DNA from: an uncultured Opitutaceae bacterium
GTDB taxonomy: Bacteria; Verrucomicrobiota; Verrucomicrobiia; Opitutales; Opitutaceae
Assembly (NCBI GenBank): GCA_903952145.1
Contig: CAJBES010000070.1
Location: 1 to 55,324 of the forward strand
Direction: 5' to 3'
DNA: 55,324 nucleotides
Below, piece by piece: positions 35,314 through 43,917 of the stretch. Below the pieces are notes generated by a model, which searched no databases, was not told the DNA's origin, and saw nothing but the letters and a program-made list of their open reading frames with translations. Positions within the stretch are counted from its first letter, which is position 1. Each line of letters opens with the position of its first letter. The translations under genes and the position numbers were made by a program.

Positions 35314-36206
35314 ACGACCGCCGCGCCCAACTGCTCTGGTTCTGGCTCTTTGCCGGCCCCGCCCTGGCGGGCTTCGCCCTGTTCAGCCTCTGGCCGATGC
35401 TCTATTCGTTCTGGCTGAGTTTCTGCCAATACGACGTGGTCGCGCCGCCGCGCTTCATCGGGCTGCGCAACTATAGCTATTTGCTCATGGACGACCCGGC
35501 CTTCTGGCCCTCGATCAAGGTCACGCTGGTCTTCACCGCCGTGCAAATGCCGCTGGCGGTGGCGGCGGCGTTGGGCGTGGCGCTGCTGCTCAACCAGCCC
35601 GTGCAAGCCCGGGGCTTCTGGCGGGCGGTGTATTTTCTACCCTCGATTTTGCCACAGGCGGCGAGTGTCGCGGTGTTCGTCTATATTTTCCAGGCCGACG
35701 GCGGGCTGCTCAACCGGCTGCTGGCGCTTGCCGGCATCACCGGCCCGGCCTGGACCAGCTCGCCGGTCTGGGCGCTGCCGGTGCTGATCGTGATCAGCCT
35801 CTGGGGCTTCGGCTACCCGATGGTGATTTTTCTCGGCGGCCTGCAAACCGTCCCGCGCGAACTCCACGAGGCGGCGCACATCGACGGGGCGGGGGCCTGG
35901 GCGCGCTTCCGGCACATCACGCTGCCGCTGATTTCGCCGGTCCTGTTTTTCAACATTGTCATGGGCGTGATCGGGGCGCTCAAGGTCTTCGACCTCGCCT
36001 ATGCGTTTGGCGCGGCCCAGGGGCTGATTCCCGGCGGGCCGGCGCGGGCCACCCTCTTCTACGGGCTCAACCTTTACCAGCAGGCCTTCACCTATTTTCA
36101 CATGGGGCTCGCCAGTGCGATGGCCTGGCTGCTTTTCGCCGTCATCGTGGTCATCACCTGGCTCAACTTCCGCCTCAGCCGCCGCTGGGTGCATTACGGG
36201 GATTGA
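35310..36206 (+). CDS. ABC sugar transporter permease, MalF type
   Basis: 298 residues with six membrane helices. The EAA loop is clear: ELHEAAHIDGAGAWARFRHI then TLPLISP (185-210), the contact site for the ATPase. The N-terminus starts with a hydrophobic LFAGPALAGFALFSLWPML helix as in MalF-like subunits. It overlaps both neighbours (start with the binding protein by four bases, end close to the next permease), consistent with obligate co-expression. Confidence 0.92.
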   Translation: MNDRRAQLLWFWLFAGPALAGFALFSLWPMLYSFWLSFCQYDVVAPPRFIGLRNYSYLLMDDPAFWPSIKVTLVFTAVQMPLAVAAALGVALLLNQPVQARGFWRAVYFLPSILPQAASVAVFVYIFQADGGLLNRLLALAGITGPAWTSSPVWALPVLIVISLWGFGYPMVIFLGGLQTVPRELHEAAHIDGAGAWARFRHITLPLISPVLFFNIVMGVIGALKVFDLAYAFGAAQGLIPGGPARATLFYGLNLYQQAFTYFHMGLASAMAWLLFAVIVVITWLNFRLSRRWVHYGD

Positions 36207-36217
36207 CCGGAATAAAC

Positions 36218-37081
36218 ATGGAACACCACCGCCCGCGCCATCTCACCGCCGTGCTCCTTGCCGTGCTCGCCCTCGGGGCGTGCCTCATGGTGCTGCCGCT
36301 TGTCTGGATGCTGCTGACGAGCCTGAAGACCTTCCCCGAAATCTTGCGCAACCCGCCGGCGTGGCTGCCCGCCGTGCCGCGCTGGGAGAACTACCGCACG
36401 GTGTGGGAAGGTTTCGCCTACTACCGGTTTTTCCTCAATTCGGTGTTCGTTGCGGTGATGGTGATCGCCGGCACGGTGCTCACCTGCTGCCCGGCCGCCT
36501 ATGCCTTCGCCTATTACGAGGTGAAGCACAAGGAACTGCTCTTTGCGGCGTTGCTCTCGACCCTCATGCTCCCGGCGCAGGTGACGGTGATTCCGCTCTT
36601 CAAGGCCTACGCCGCGATGGGCTGGGTCAACACCTATCTGCCCCTCGTCGTGCCGGCCTGGCTCGGCGGCAATGTCTTCGGGATTTTCCTGCTGCGGCAG
36701 TTTTTCCGCACCATCCCGAAGAGCTTCATCGAGGCGGCGCGCCTCGACGGGGCCTCGGAGTGGACCATCCTCTGGCGGCTGATCGTGCCGATGAGCCTGC
36801 CTGCCGTGATGACCGTGGTCCTTTTCACCTTCCTCTGGAGCTGGAACGACCTCTTCAATCCACTCGTCTACCTGCACAACGAAGCCACCTATACGCTGCC
36901 CGTGGGCCTGCTCTACTTCATCGCCCGGGCCGAGCAGCTCACCGGCGGCAGCGCCGGGCTGGTGCCGTGGCACCTCGTCATGGCCCTCGCGACCGTGATG
37001 GTGCTGCCGGTCATCATCCTGTTCGTCGCCGCCCAGCGCCGTTTCGTCGAAGGTGTGACGGCTTCTGGTGTGAAAGGTTGA
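36218..37081 (+). CDS. ABC sugar transporter permease, MalG type
   Basis: 287 residues with six helices and the EAA motif FIEAARLDGASEWTILWRLI then VPMSLP (170-196). The C-terminal ends after a helix with FVAAQRRFVEGVTASGVKG, typical of MalG-type subunits. ATG 36218 was chosen; a TTG at 36203 would overlap the previous stop. No ATP-binding subunit follows, so a shared MsmX/UgpC-type ATPase encoded elsewhere must energise the importer. Confidence 0.9.
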   Translation: MEHHRPRHLTAVLLAVLALGACLMVLPLVWMLLTSLKTFPEILRNPPAWLPAVPRWENYRTVWEGFAYYRFFLNSVFVAVMVIAGTVLTCCPAAYAFAYYEVKHKELLFAALLSTLMLPAQVTVIPLFKAYAAMGWVNTYLPLVVPAWLGGNVFGIFLLRQFFRTIPKSFIEAARLDGASEWTILWRLIVPMSLPAVMTVVLFTFLWSWNDLFNPLVYLHNEATYTLPVGLLYFIARAEQLTGGSAGLVPWHLVMALATVMVLPVIILFVAAQRRFVEGVTASGVKG

Positions 37082-37145
37082 ACCGCGCGCCGGTGCCTGC
37101 CAACAAATCACCGGGCAGGTCGCCTTTCAATCAAACTCCGCAAAC

Positions 37146-38696
37146 ATGACTCCGCTGCCGCTGTCGCCATATCCCCTCAACCTCGTCCGGGAAGACCGGT
37201 CGGTGCCTTTTCCCACCGCGATCGCCGTGCACGGACTCGATCGCGACAACCCGGGGATGCTGCGCACGGTCGAAACCATGGCGCAGCTTTTCGCCATGTT
37301 GCCCGGGGTGCACGGCAGTTTCGGCAGCGACGGGCCATATCGAATCGTATTTGCGGACAACCCCGCGATCGCCCACGCCGAAGGCTATACCCTCACCGCG
37401 GATGAGGGCGGCATCACGGTCGCGGCGCGCACGGCGGCGGGGCGCTTCTACGGGGCGCAGACGGTTTACCAATTGCTGACCCAGGTGTTCCACGCCGGAC
37501 GCTTCCTGCGGTTTGATGCGGCGGTATCGGCCCGCGCGGCCGCGGCGCAGCGGGGCGTGCCGGTGCTGCGGATCGAAGACGAACCACGCTATGCGGTGCG
37601 CTCCTTCATGGCCGACATCGGCCGGGCGCCATTTTCGGTGCCCTTGCTCCAGCGGCTGGTCCGCATCATGGCGCACCTGAAGCTCAACACGCTGCATCTG
37701 CACCTGAACGACGACGAACTGTGCGGCTTCCGCTTCGAGCAGCTGCCGCTGGGCCGGGAGAATCCACTGGCGCTCACCGCTGCCGACCTGCGTGCCCTCG
37801 TGGCCTACGCCCGCAGCTATCATGTGGCGGTATTGCCCGAGATCGAGTCCTGGGGCCACGTGCACAGCTTCACCTATCACTATCCGCACCTGCGTGGCGG
37901 GCCGGGTCAGTATGGCGGCTCCTCGTTCGGGATCGGCGAGGCGACGTATGCATTGCTGGAAAAAATCTACGACGAGATCGTGCCCTGCCTCGAAGACACG
38001 GCCGCCGTGCACCTAGGCCTTGACGAGGCGAAGTGGGCGGTGCTGCCGGGCGAGGAAGACCGGGGTCATACGCCCGAGAACATGGTCGGGCGCCTGCATG
38101 AGCTCCTGATGACGGTGGGCGCGCGCCACGGAAAAAAACTCACGCTGCACATCTGGGCGGACCATGGCGGCCGGCCGGTGCCCGCGGCCCTGCGCGACCG
38201 GATCGTGGTCCAACCCTGGGGCTACGCTGAGCAGAACATCCCCACCATCAGCGCGCAGATGCGGGCCTATGGCGGGGCGGGGAAGGCGCCGGTCATGCTT
38301 GGCGGCGGGGCGAGCTGGATCCGGGTCCACGGCGACTTCGAGGCCACCCGCGCGTGGGGCATGGAAGGCGCGGCGTATCCGAATGTGCTCGGGGTGACCC
38401 TGTGCCTCTGGGGCACCAACGATCTGGCCGGCCGCCTGATCACGCTCTACGCCGGGGCCGACAGCGTGTGGGCGCCGCGGCCGCCGCCGCAACCCGACCA
38501 GCCCTACGCTTCCGAACGGCGTCGCAACGCCTGCGACCAACAGATGCGCCAGTGGCAGATTCTCTTTCCGGACGCCGATCCCAACGCCATCAATGCCGAC
38601 CGCGGGCCCGAGGTGGAACTCGGCCGCTACCTGTGGCCGCCCCGCGCCGGCGAGGCCGTGGCGCCGACAGCGGACTTTTTCCCCGATGAAACCTAA
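37146..38696 (+). CDS. GH20-like beta-N-acetylhexosaminidase
   Basis: 516 residues. An N-terminal GH20b-type domain (about 1-140, with ARTAAGRFYGAQTVYQLL) precedes a TIM barrel that starts FMADIGRAPFSVPLLQRL. Family landmarks are HLHLNDDELCG, VLPEIESWGH and the catalytic Asp-Glu pair in HLGLDEAKW (D293, E294; most enzymes have HxGGDE). It should release terminal GlcNAc or GalNAc residues. No signal peptide is seen, so it works on imported oligosaccharides. It overlaps the next gene by 11 bases. Confidence 0.85.
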   Translation: MTPLPLSPYPLNLVREDRSVPFPTAIAVHGLDRDNPGMLRTVETMAQLFAMLPGVHGSFGSDGPYRIVFADNPAIAHAEGYTLTADEGGITVAARTAAGRFYGAQTVYQLLTQVFHAGRFLRFDAAVSARAAAAQRGVPVLRIEDEPRYAVRSFMADIGRAPFSVPLLQRLVRIMAHLKLNTLHLHLNDDELCGFRFEQLPLGRENPLALTAADLRALVAYARSYHVAVLPEIESWGHVHSFTYHYPHLRGGPGQYGGSSFGIGEATYALLEKIYDEIVPCLEDTAAVHLGLDEAKWAVLPGEEDRGHTPENMVGRLHELLMTVGARHGKKLTLHIWADHGGRPVPAALRDRIVVQPWGYAEQNIPTISAQMRAYGGAGKAPVMLGGGASWIRVHGDFEATRAWGMEGAAYPNVLGVTLCLWGTNDLAGRLITLYAGADSVWAPRPPPQPDQPYASERRRNACDQQMRQWQILFPDADPNAINADRGPEVELGRYLWPPRAGEAVAPTADFFPDET

Positions 38697-40731
38697 GATC
38701 ACCCAACCAGCCGCTACCACGCTCACCATTGTCCTGCCCTATGCCGGGGCAGATCTGCAGACCCCCTACTGGTCGCGGGGCGAGGATCAGGTCGACTGGG
38801 ATGCCGGCGGGCCGGATGCCGACCGCTGCACCGTAGCCTTTGCCGCGGTCGAACTGCGCGACCACCTCGTCCGCACAGTGCCGCAATGCACCATCGTCTT
38901 CAGTGCGGTGCTGCCGGCGGCCGGGCGTGCCATCGTGCTCGGGCCCGCGGCGACGCTGCAGACCCAACTGGGCCTGACGGTCAAAGATGTGCCGGCGGAT
39001 GCGCAGGGCTACGTGATCCGCACGATCCGGAAGAACCGGCTGGTGCTGGCCGGTGGCGGGCGCGAAGGCACGCTTTACGCGGTGTATGCCTGGTTGGGCG
39101 AGCTCGGCTGGCGCTGGCAGACGCCGGGTCCGGCCGGTGAAATCGCCCCGGCGGAGCGCAGCGACCTGCCGCTGGCCGGCTGGGACATCGCCACGGCGCC
39201 CGATTTTGACCTGTTCCGCGGTTTCCACGTCGCCTTCAAGGGCATGGAGTCGCCCGACCTTTTCCGCTGGATGGCGCGCCACCGCCTTAATGGCTGGCGC
39301 CATCATCCGGAGTCCTGCGCGCTGCTGCGCAAGCTCGGCTTCCGCTTCATGTCCGGCGGGCACGTGCTGGAAACCATCCTCGATCCGGATCTGCCGCAGC
39401 CCGACGGGCGCACGTTGTTCGAGGCGCATCCGGACTGGTTTGCCGAGGTGGACGGCAAACGGGAACGCCCGCAGGCGCACCGTTACCAGTTTTGCGTCGC
39501 CAACAAGCAGGCGGTGGACCATGTCGCGCGCCATGTCGTGGAGCACTGCCGCACGGACTGGAAGGACACGGATTGGCAGAACCTCTGGATGTTCGACACT
39601 TGGGCGGGCTGGTGCCAGTGCGACCGCTGCCGCGCCTTGGGCAACGATGCCGACCGCTACCTCCACTTTCTGAGCCGGATGCGGGCCGCGGTGGACGCGA
39701 AGCTCACCCGGTCCCCGGGTCTCGTGTTGGTGGCCTATGAAGGCACGCCCTCGCTCGAGGGGCCGACCCGCGGCATCCCCGACAATCTGGCCAGCGGCCG
39801 CGACCTCGTGCTCTACGCGCCGATCAACCGCTGCTACGCGCACACCCTGGAAGATGCCACGTGCGGCGAACTCAATGCCCACTATGCCCGGGCCGTGGAG
39901 GCCTGGGGCCGCGAGGCGCACCGGATGCCGCTGGCGGTGGTTGAGTATTACAACGTATCAAAATTCGAGGACCTGCCGGTGTTGTTTACGCGCACGATGG
40001 GCCCCGATTTCGCGTATTACCACCGCGTGGGCGTGCGGGGCATGAGTTACATGCACATTCCCGTGACCCTCTGGGGACCGCGGGCACTCACCCAGCTGCT
40101 CTATGCGCGGCTCGCGTGGGATGCCGCCGCGCCGGTGGCGGAGATGGTGGCGGACTACCTGGCCCGGCGTTACGGCCCGGCGGCGGAGCCGATGCGGGAA
40201 TTTTACGCCGAGTTGGAACTCGCGTATGCGAACGTCACCGCGTGGCGGAACTGGCTGGAGCAAAGTGTCAACAAACGGCTGCTGGCGTGGGACGGAGTCA
40301 CCCGGCCGACGCAATCTGTTTTTGTCCTGCAGCACCTGCAACCGGCGGGCGGTGAGGCCGTCGGGCCCCGCGAGTCGCTGGCGCATCTCGATCACGCGGC
40401 GGCGGCGCTGCAACGGGCGCAGGCCCTGCGCGTGGCACCGGCCATCCGCCGCCGGCTGGAGGAGGACGCCCGCTCCTTCCGCTACGGGGACGAGTCGTTC
40501 CGCTTCTACTGGGCGGTGGCGCAACTTTACGAGGCCGAGCGGCTGGGCCGGAAGGCCGCCGCGCGAGCGGCGTGGCAGCGCGTCGACCGTCTGGCGGTTG
40601 CACTCGATGCCTACCTCGTGCCCTTCGACTACGAGTATCCGGGTCCGGGCGTGCGGACGCGGACCGGGCTCGGCCGCACCCAGCTGCAGCCGCTGGTGGA
40701 TAAACTCCGCGAACGCTACACGACCGGTTGA
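38686..40731 (+). CDS. DUF4838 family protein, glycoside-hydrolase-like
   Basis: 681 residues. The N-terminal part (about 40-150) resembles the hexosaminidase/glucuronidase accessory domain: AAVELRDHLVRTVPQC, GYVIRTIRKNRLVLAGG then REGTLYAVYAWLGELGWRW. The central DUF4838-type region has ANKQAVDHVARHVVEHC and the cysteine-bearing FDTWAGWCQCDRC. These proteins sit in glycan loci and look like GH20/GH67-fold hydrolases, but their activity is not established to my knowledge. ATG 38686 overlaps the GH20-like gene by 11 bases. The 3' end overlaps the convergent GH2 gene by 16 bases. Confidence 0.75.
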   Translation: MKPKITQPAATTLTIVLPYAGADLQTPYWSRGEDQVDWDAGGPDADRCTVAFAAVELRDHLVRTVPQCTIVFSAVLPAAGRAIVLGPAATLQTQLGLTVKDVPADAQGYVIRTIRKNRLVLAGGGREGTLYAVYAWLGELGWRWQTPGPAGEIAPAERSDLPLAGWDIATAPDFDLFRGFHVAFKGMESPDLFRWMARHRLNGWRHHPESCALLRKLGFRFMSGGHVLETILDPDLPQPDGRTLFEAHPDWFAEVDGKRERPQAHRYQFCVANKQAVDHVARHVVEHCRTDWKDTDWQNLWMFDTWAGWCQCDRCRALGNDADRYLHFLSRMRAAVDAKLTRSPGLVLVAYEGTPSLEGPTRGIPDNLASGRDLVLYAPINRCYAHTLEDATCGELNAHYARAVEAWGREAHRMPLAVVEYYNVSKFEDLPVLFTRTMGPDFAYYHRVGVRGMSYMHIPVTLWGPRALTQLLYARLAWDAAAPVAEMVADYLARRYGPAAEPMREFYAELELAYANVTAWRNWLEQSVNKRLLAWDGVTRPTQSVFVLQHLQPAGGEAVGPRESLAHLDHAAAALQRAQALRVAPAIRRRLEEDARSFRYGDESFRFYWAVAQLYEAERLGRKAAARAAWQRVDRLAVALDAYLVPFDYEYPGPGVRTRTGLGRTQLQPLVDKLRERYTTG

Positions 40732-42638
40732 CGCAACGTCTCGGGCGGGCTCAGAAAAATCTCCCGCAACGCATCGGCCGCCGGCTTGGGGCGGCCGAGG
40801 TAATCGAGGATCGCGGTGTTGGCCGGGCAGGGGAAGGGATCGTGTCCCATCCAGACGATGAAGCCGCCGCAGGCGGGGAAGCGGCTTTTGGTGCTGCGGG
40901 CCGCACGGTCCAGCGCTTCGCGCTGCAAGCGCTGGCTCCACGCGACATACTCGCCCAGATCGCGCGGCGGCCGGCCGTGATCCTTTTGAAAAGCCTCCGC
41001 CTGAATCCAAAAGCCAAAGCGGCGCCAGAGCGGGTTGCTCTCGTCCAACGGCAGCAACGCACCCGGTCCGCAATAGCGTTCGAGAATGTCCACTGGACTG
41101 GCGCCGGCTGCGCCGACCTCGGAGCGGAACAGCGCGTCGTCCTTGGCCCAGTAGGCGGCGGTGGCCGGCCACCACGGGCCGTGGATGTCCCAGTGCAGGC
41201 CGAGGCCAAATTCCTTTTCGCTCGCCTGCGCGCGAGGTCCCGTGGGCGAAGTATGCAGGTAGCGTCTGGCCGGATCGAGGGCGGCCACCTCGGCCGCCAT
41301 CATGCTCAGGAGCGGGTGAGAAGCCGGTGTCGGCACCCCCGAACCATACTTGCCGCCGTCGATTGCACCCTGCAGTTCGTTGCCGCCGCACCAGCAGAGC
41401 AGCGAAGCGTGGTGCTGCCGCCGCGCGATGTAGGAGCGCACGATCGGCCGCGTCTCGGCCAGCACCTGCGGGTCCTCCGGCGGCCAGTTGTCGATCCCCG
41501 AGGAGGAGAAGGGAAACTCCTGCCAAACGAGCAGGCCATACTGGTCGCACAGATCGTAGAAGAGCTCTTTCTCCAAAAAGGCGCCGCCCCAGACGCGAAA
41601 CACGTTGCAGCCCATGTCGGCATAGGCGCGGATGCGCAACTCGTAGTCCGCCCGTGTCACATCCGCGTAGTTGGGTCGGATCGGCGTCCAGTTGACGCCC
41701 TGCAGAAAGACCGGGCGACCGTTGACGACGCAGATCCACGGGTCGGCCGCGGCCGGGGCCCCGGCGCAGGCTTGCCAGGTCACATCCTTGAAGCCGACGG
41801 TGCGCATCCACTCGTCGCCCTCGGGCAGGCGGACCGTGAGGCGGTAGGTTTTCTGCGGACCCTCGCGATTCGGCCACCAAACTTCGACTGGCAGCCCGGC
41901 GAACGCCGCCCCGGCGGCGAGTTGTGTGGGCTCGACCGTGGCGTTGAGCAGACAGCGGTCGCCGTCCTCCAGCCGCACCAAGACGCGGTCCGGCGAGCGG
42001 CCGAAGAGCGTGAAGCCATCCGGCGCGAGCTGGCAGCGCATGTCGGCCAGCTCGTGGCCATCGCCCACCTCGAGTGTGACGCGGTCCCAGATGCCGATCT
42101 GCACGAGCCGGGGCTGCCAGTCCCACGTGTAGTTGAAGCGCGCCTTCCAGTCCTTGATCAGCGACGTGTAGTTGAACTGCCCGAGCCAGCGTGGCGGCAG
42201 GTCGAAGATGATCTGCAGTGCGTTTTCGTCGGCCAGCGGCACGGCCGACAGATCGAAGACATGCTCGGTAAATCCGTTCTCAAAGCGGGCGATGAGGCGG
42301 CCGTTGCAACACACCCAGCCCGCGGCATCGAGTCCTGCGCAATGCAGGCGACGGAGCGCTCCGTGATCCAACCAGGCGCGGGGCACGGAGGTGGCGAAGA
42401 CCCAGTTGCGGTGTTCCACCCATTCGGCCGCACGACTGGCGAGGCCGTGGTTCCAGTCCGGGATGATCCCGCCCTCCAGCAACAATTGCTGCACCGACGC
42501 CGGCACACGGGCGGGCACCGGCGTTACTTCGGCGATGCTCGGAGCGCCGAGGTCGATGCCAGCGTAACCGCGCCATGTTTCCGGCGCGTAACCAGTGAGG
42601 GTCCATGGCAGGGTGCCGAGATCGTGAATTGTTTTCAT
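40716..42638 (-). CDS. GH2-family beta-mannosidase-like enzyme
   Basis: 640 residues, shorter than most beta-mannosidases (about 800), apparently lacking the last beta domain. It has an N-terminal jelly roll with ENGFTEHVFDLSAVP, the NYTWDWQPRLVQIGIWD segment diagnostic of beta-mannosidases, then a TIM barrel with FLQGVNWTPI, NVFRVWGGAFLEKELFYDLC, acid/base Glu in WCGGNELQ (E421) and nucleophile Glu in FRSEVGAAG (E507). No signal peptide. The enzyme would cleave the Man-beta-1,4-GlcNAc or mannan linkage. It is convergent with the DUF4838 gene. Confidence 0.88.
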   Translation of the reverse strand: MKTIHDLGTLPWTLTGYAPETWRGYAGIDLGAPSIAEVTPVPARVPASVQQLLLEGGIIPDWNHGLASRAAEWVEHRNWVFATSVPRAWLDHGALRRLHCAGLDAAGWVCCNGRLIARFENGFTEHVFDLSAVPLADENALQIIFDLPPRWLGQFNYTSLIKDWKARFNYTWDWQPRLVQIGIWDRVTLEVGDGHELADMRCQLAPDGFTLFGRSPDRVLVRLEDGDRCLLNATVEPTQLAAGAAFAGLPVEVWWPNREGPQKTYRLTVRLPEGDEWMRTVGFKDVTWQACAGAPAAADPWICVVNGRPVFLQGVNWTPIRPNYADVTRADYELRIRAYADMGCNVFRVWGGAFLEKELFYDLCDQYGLLVWQEFPFSSSGIDNWPPEDPQVLAETRPIVRSYIARRQHHASLLCWCGGNELQGAIDGGKYGSGVPTPASHPLLSMMAAEVAALDPARRYLHTSPTGPRAQASEKEFGLGLHWDIHGPWWPATAAYWAKDDALFRSEVGAAGASPVDILERYCGPGALLPLDESNPLWRRFGFWIQAEAFQKDHGRPPRDLGEYVAWSQRLQREALDRAARSTKSRFPACGGFIVWMGHDPFPCPANTAILDYLGRPKPAADALREIFLSPPETLRQPVV

Positions 42639-42732
42639 GGGTGGCGTCGGGCTGACGCCCGGGAAAATTCCGTGTCCGGGGTCGGCATGGCAACGGTGAA
42701 TTGTATGGGTGCCGCCAAAGCCGCCCCGGCGC

Positions 42733-42810
42733 CTACACGGTCGCGACGACGCGCCGCAACAAGCCGCAGGCGGGGAGCACCAGTCCGGCCCAGGCAGCGA
42801 TGGCCGTCAT
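42733..42810 (-). CDS. Possible 25-residue hydrophobic peptide
   Basis: An ATG overlaps the TGA of the SDR gene by four bases (ATGA) and opens a 25-codon frame: a hydrophobic stretch AIAAWAGLVLPACGLL followed by the basic RRVVATV. The arrangement is that of a coupled small membrane peptide, but an open frame of this size is easily produced by chance in GC-rich DNA. It could instead be the remnant of a longer gene. Confidence 0.3.
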   Translation of the reverse strand: MTAIAAWAGLVLPACGLLRRVVATV

Positions 42811-43643
42811 GATTTATGTGTCGTCGTTTTGCTCTGTGCACGCGCCTGCCGGGCGGTGCGGTCGAAATGCCAGTGGAGCACCGGTGCGAGCAGACTGTGG
42901 AACCACGCCAGGGCGGTGAGTTGAAAACCCGGGGTGACGGCAAAGCGGCCGCGCCGGACGGCGGCGAGCGTCACGCGGGCCACGGCGTCCGCCGTCCAGA
43001 GGCCGCCGCCGGCGGTGATGGCCTTGGTCTCCACCGGTTTGGTGAGATTCTCCTCGGCGAGCTGCGGTGTGTCGGTGTCCGGTGGGTAAACAATCGTCAC
43101 GCTCACGCCGGTGGACTGCAGCTCGGCGCGCAACGCCTCGGCCAGGCCGCGCAGCGCAAACTTGGCCGGGGCGTAGGGCGTGTAGCCGAAGACCCCGCAG
43201 AGCCCGGCACCCGACGAAATCAATACGACGGCACCGTGCCCGCGCCGCCGCATCGCCGGCACGACGGCCTTGAGGGGATAAAGCGTGCCGAAGTAGTTCA
43301 CCGCCATGGTGCGCTCGAACACCGCCACCGGCACTTCCTCGAAATAGCCGGGCCGCGCCACGCCGGCCGAGGTGATGAGAATGTCGACCGGGCCGTGCAC
43401 AGCCTCGGCGGTCTGCAGCGCGGCCAGAATTTCTGTCTCGACCGCCACATCGGCGGCAACGGTCACGACCGCGGCAGCGTCCGGATGGGCCGTGCAGATG
43501 ACATCACGCGCGGTGGCGAGTTTGACCGGGTCGCGCGCGACGAGACTCACGCGGGCACCGGCCGCCGCGGCCTGCCGGGCGAGGGCGAGGCCGATGCCGC
43601 TGGAGCCTCCGGTGATGAGCACGTGCTGGTCGCGTAAGGTCAT
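42807..43643 (-). CDS. SDR oxidoreductase resembling 3-ketodihydrosphingosine reductase
   Basis: 278 residues. Cofactor motif TGGSSGIG (11-18), catalytic Ser143, Tyr157 and Lys161. The line VYPPDTDTPQLAEEN followed by TKPVET (185-206) closely matches the hallmark YPPDTDTPGFAEEN of eukaryotic KDSR/FVT1, as does the N-terminal VARDPVKL, and the C-terminus has a hydrophobic segment (TALAWFHSLLAPVLHW) like the membrane-associated tail. The likely reaction is reduction of a 3-keto sphingoid base with NADPH. No serine palmitoyltransferase lies in the window. ATG 43643 was chosen because the Rossmann strand starts right after it. Confidence 0.75.
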   Translation of the reverse strand: MTLRDQHVLITGGSSGIGLALARQAAAAGARVSLVARDPVKLATARDVICTAHPDAAAVVTVAADVAVETEILAALQTAEAVHGPVDILITSAGVARPGYFEEVPVAVFERTMAVNYFGTLYPLKAVVPAMRRRGHGAVVLISSGAGLCGVFGYTPYAPAKFALRGLAEALRAELQSTGVSVTIVYPPDTDTPQLAEENLTKPVETKAITAGGGLWTADAVARVTLAAVRRGRFAVTPGFQLTALAWFHSLLAPVLHWHFDRTARQARAQSKTTTHKS

Positions 43644-43833
43644 GATTGAAGCGATGGCCCGGGGCAGCCGGGCGACCGGCAGGCAGCGTGACACAACGAA
43701 GGCGCCAGCGTCAACCGGGGTGCGATGCAATCCTCACTGGAAATCACTTTTTGCCGGAGGCTCACACTCCCGCGTCGCGGCGGACCGGGGTCCCGGACCG
43801 CGCGGTTTGCTTGTCCATGTCCCACGAAGGCAC

Positions 43834-43890
43834 TTGTGAATCTGACACAAATGCATAGCCCACTTTTCTTGAGCCCGCATCCTGACACAA
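43834..43890. promoter_or_regulatory. Operator-like palindrome and 40-base-spaced direct repeat
   Basis: TTGTG (43834-43838) and CACAA (43846-43850) form an inverted repeat with a seven-base spacer. CTGACACAA at 43842-43850 recurs at 43882-43890, exactly 40 bases apart, close to four helical turns. The site lies 28-84 bases before the URO-D-like gene start. Confidence 0.45.
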
Positions 43891-43917
43891 CGGTGGCTGG
43901 ACCATGTGAGTTCCATC

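Noticed and set aside
39958-42812. Long frames on both strands overlapping the GH2 gene.
   Set aside because: The GH2 frame alone shows catalytic motifs; the others are low-complexity Arg/Ala/Gly sequence.
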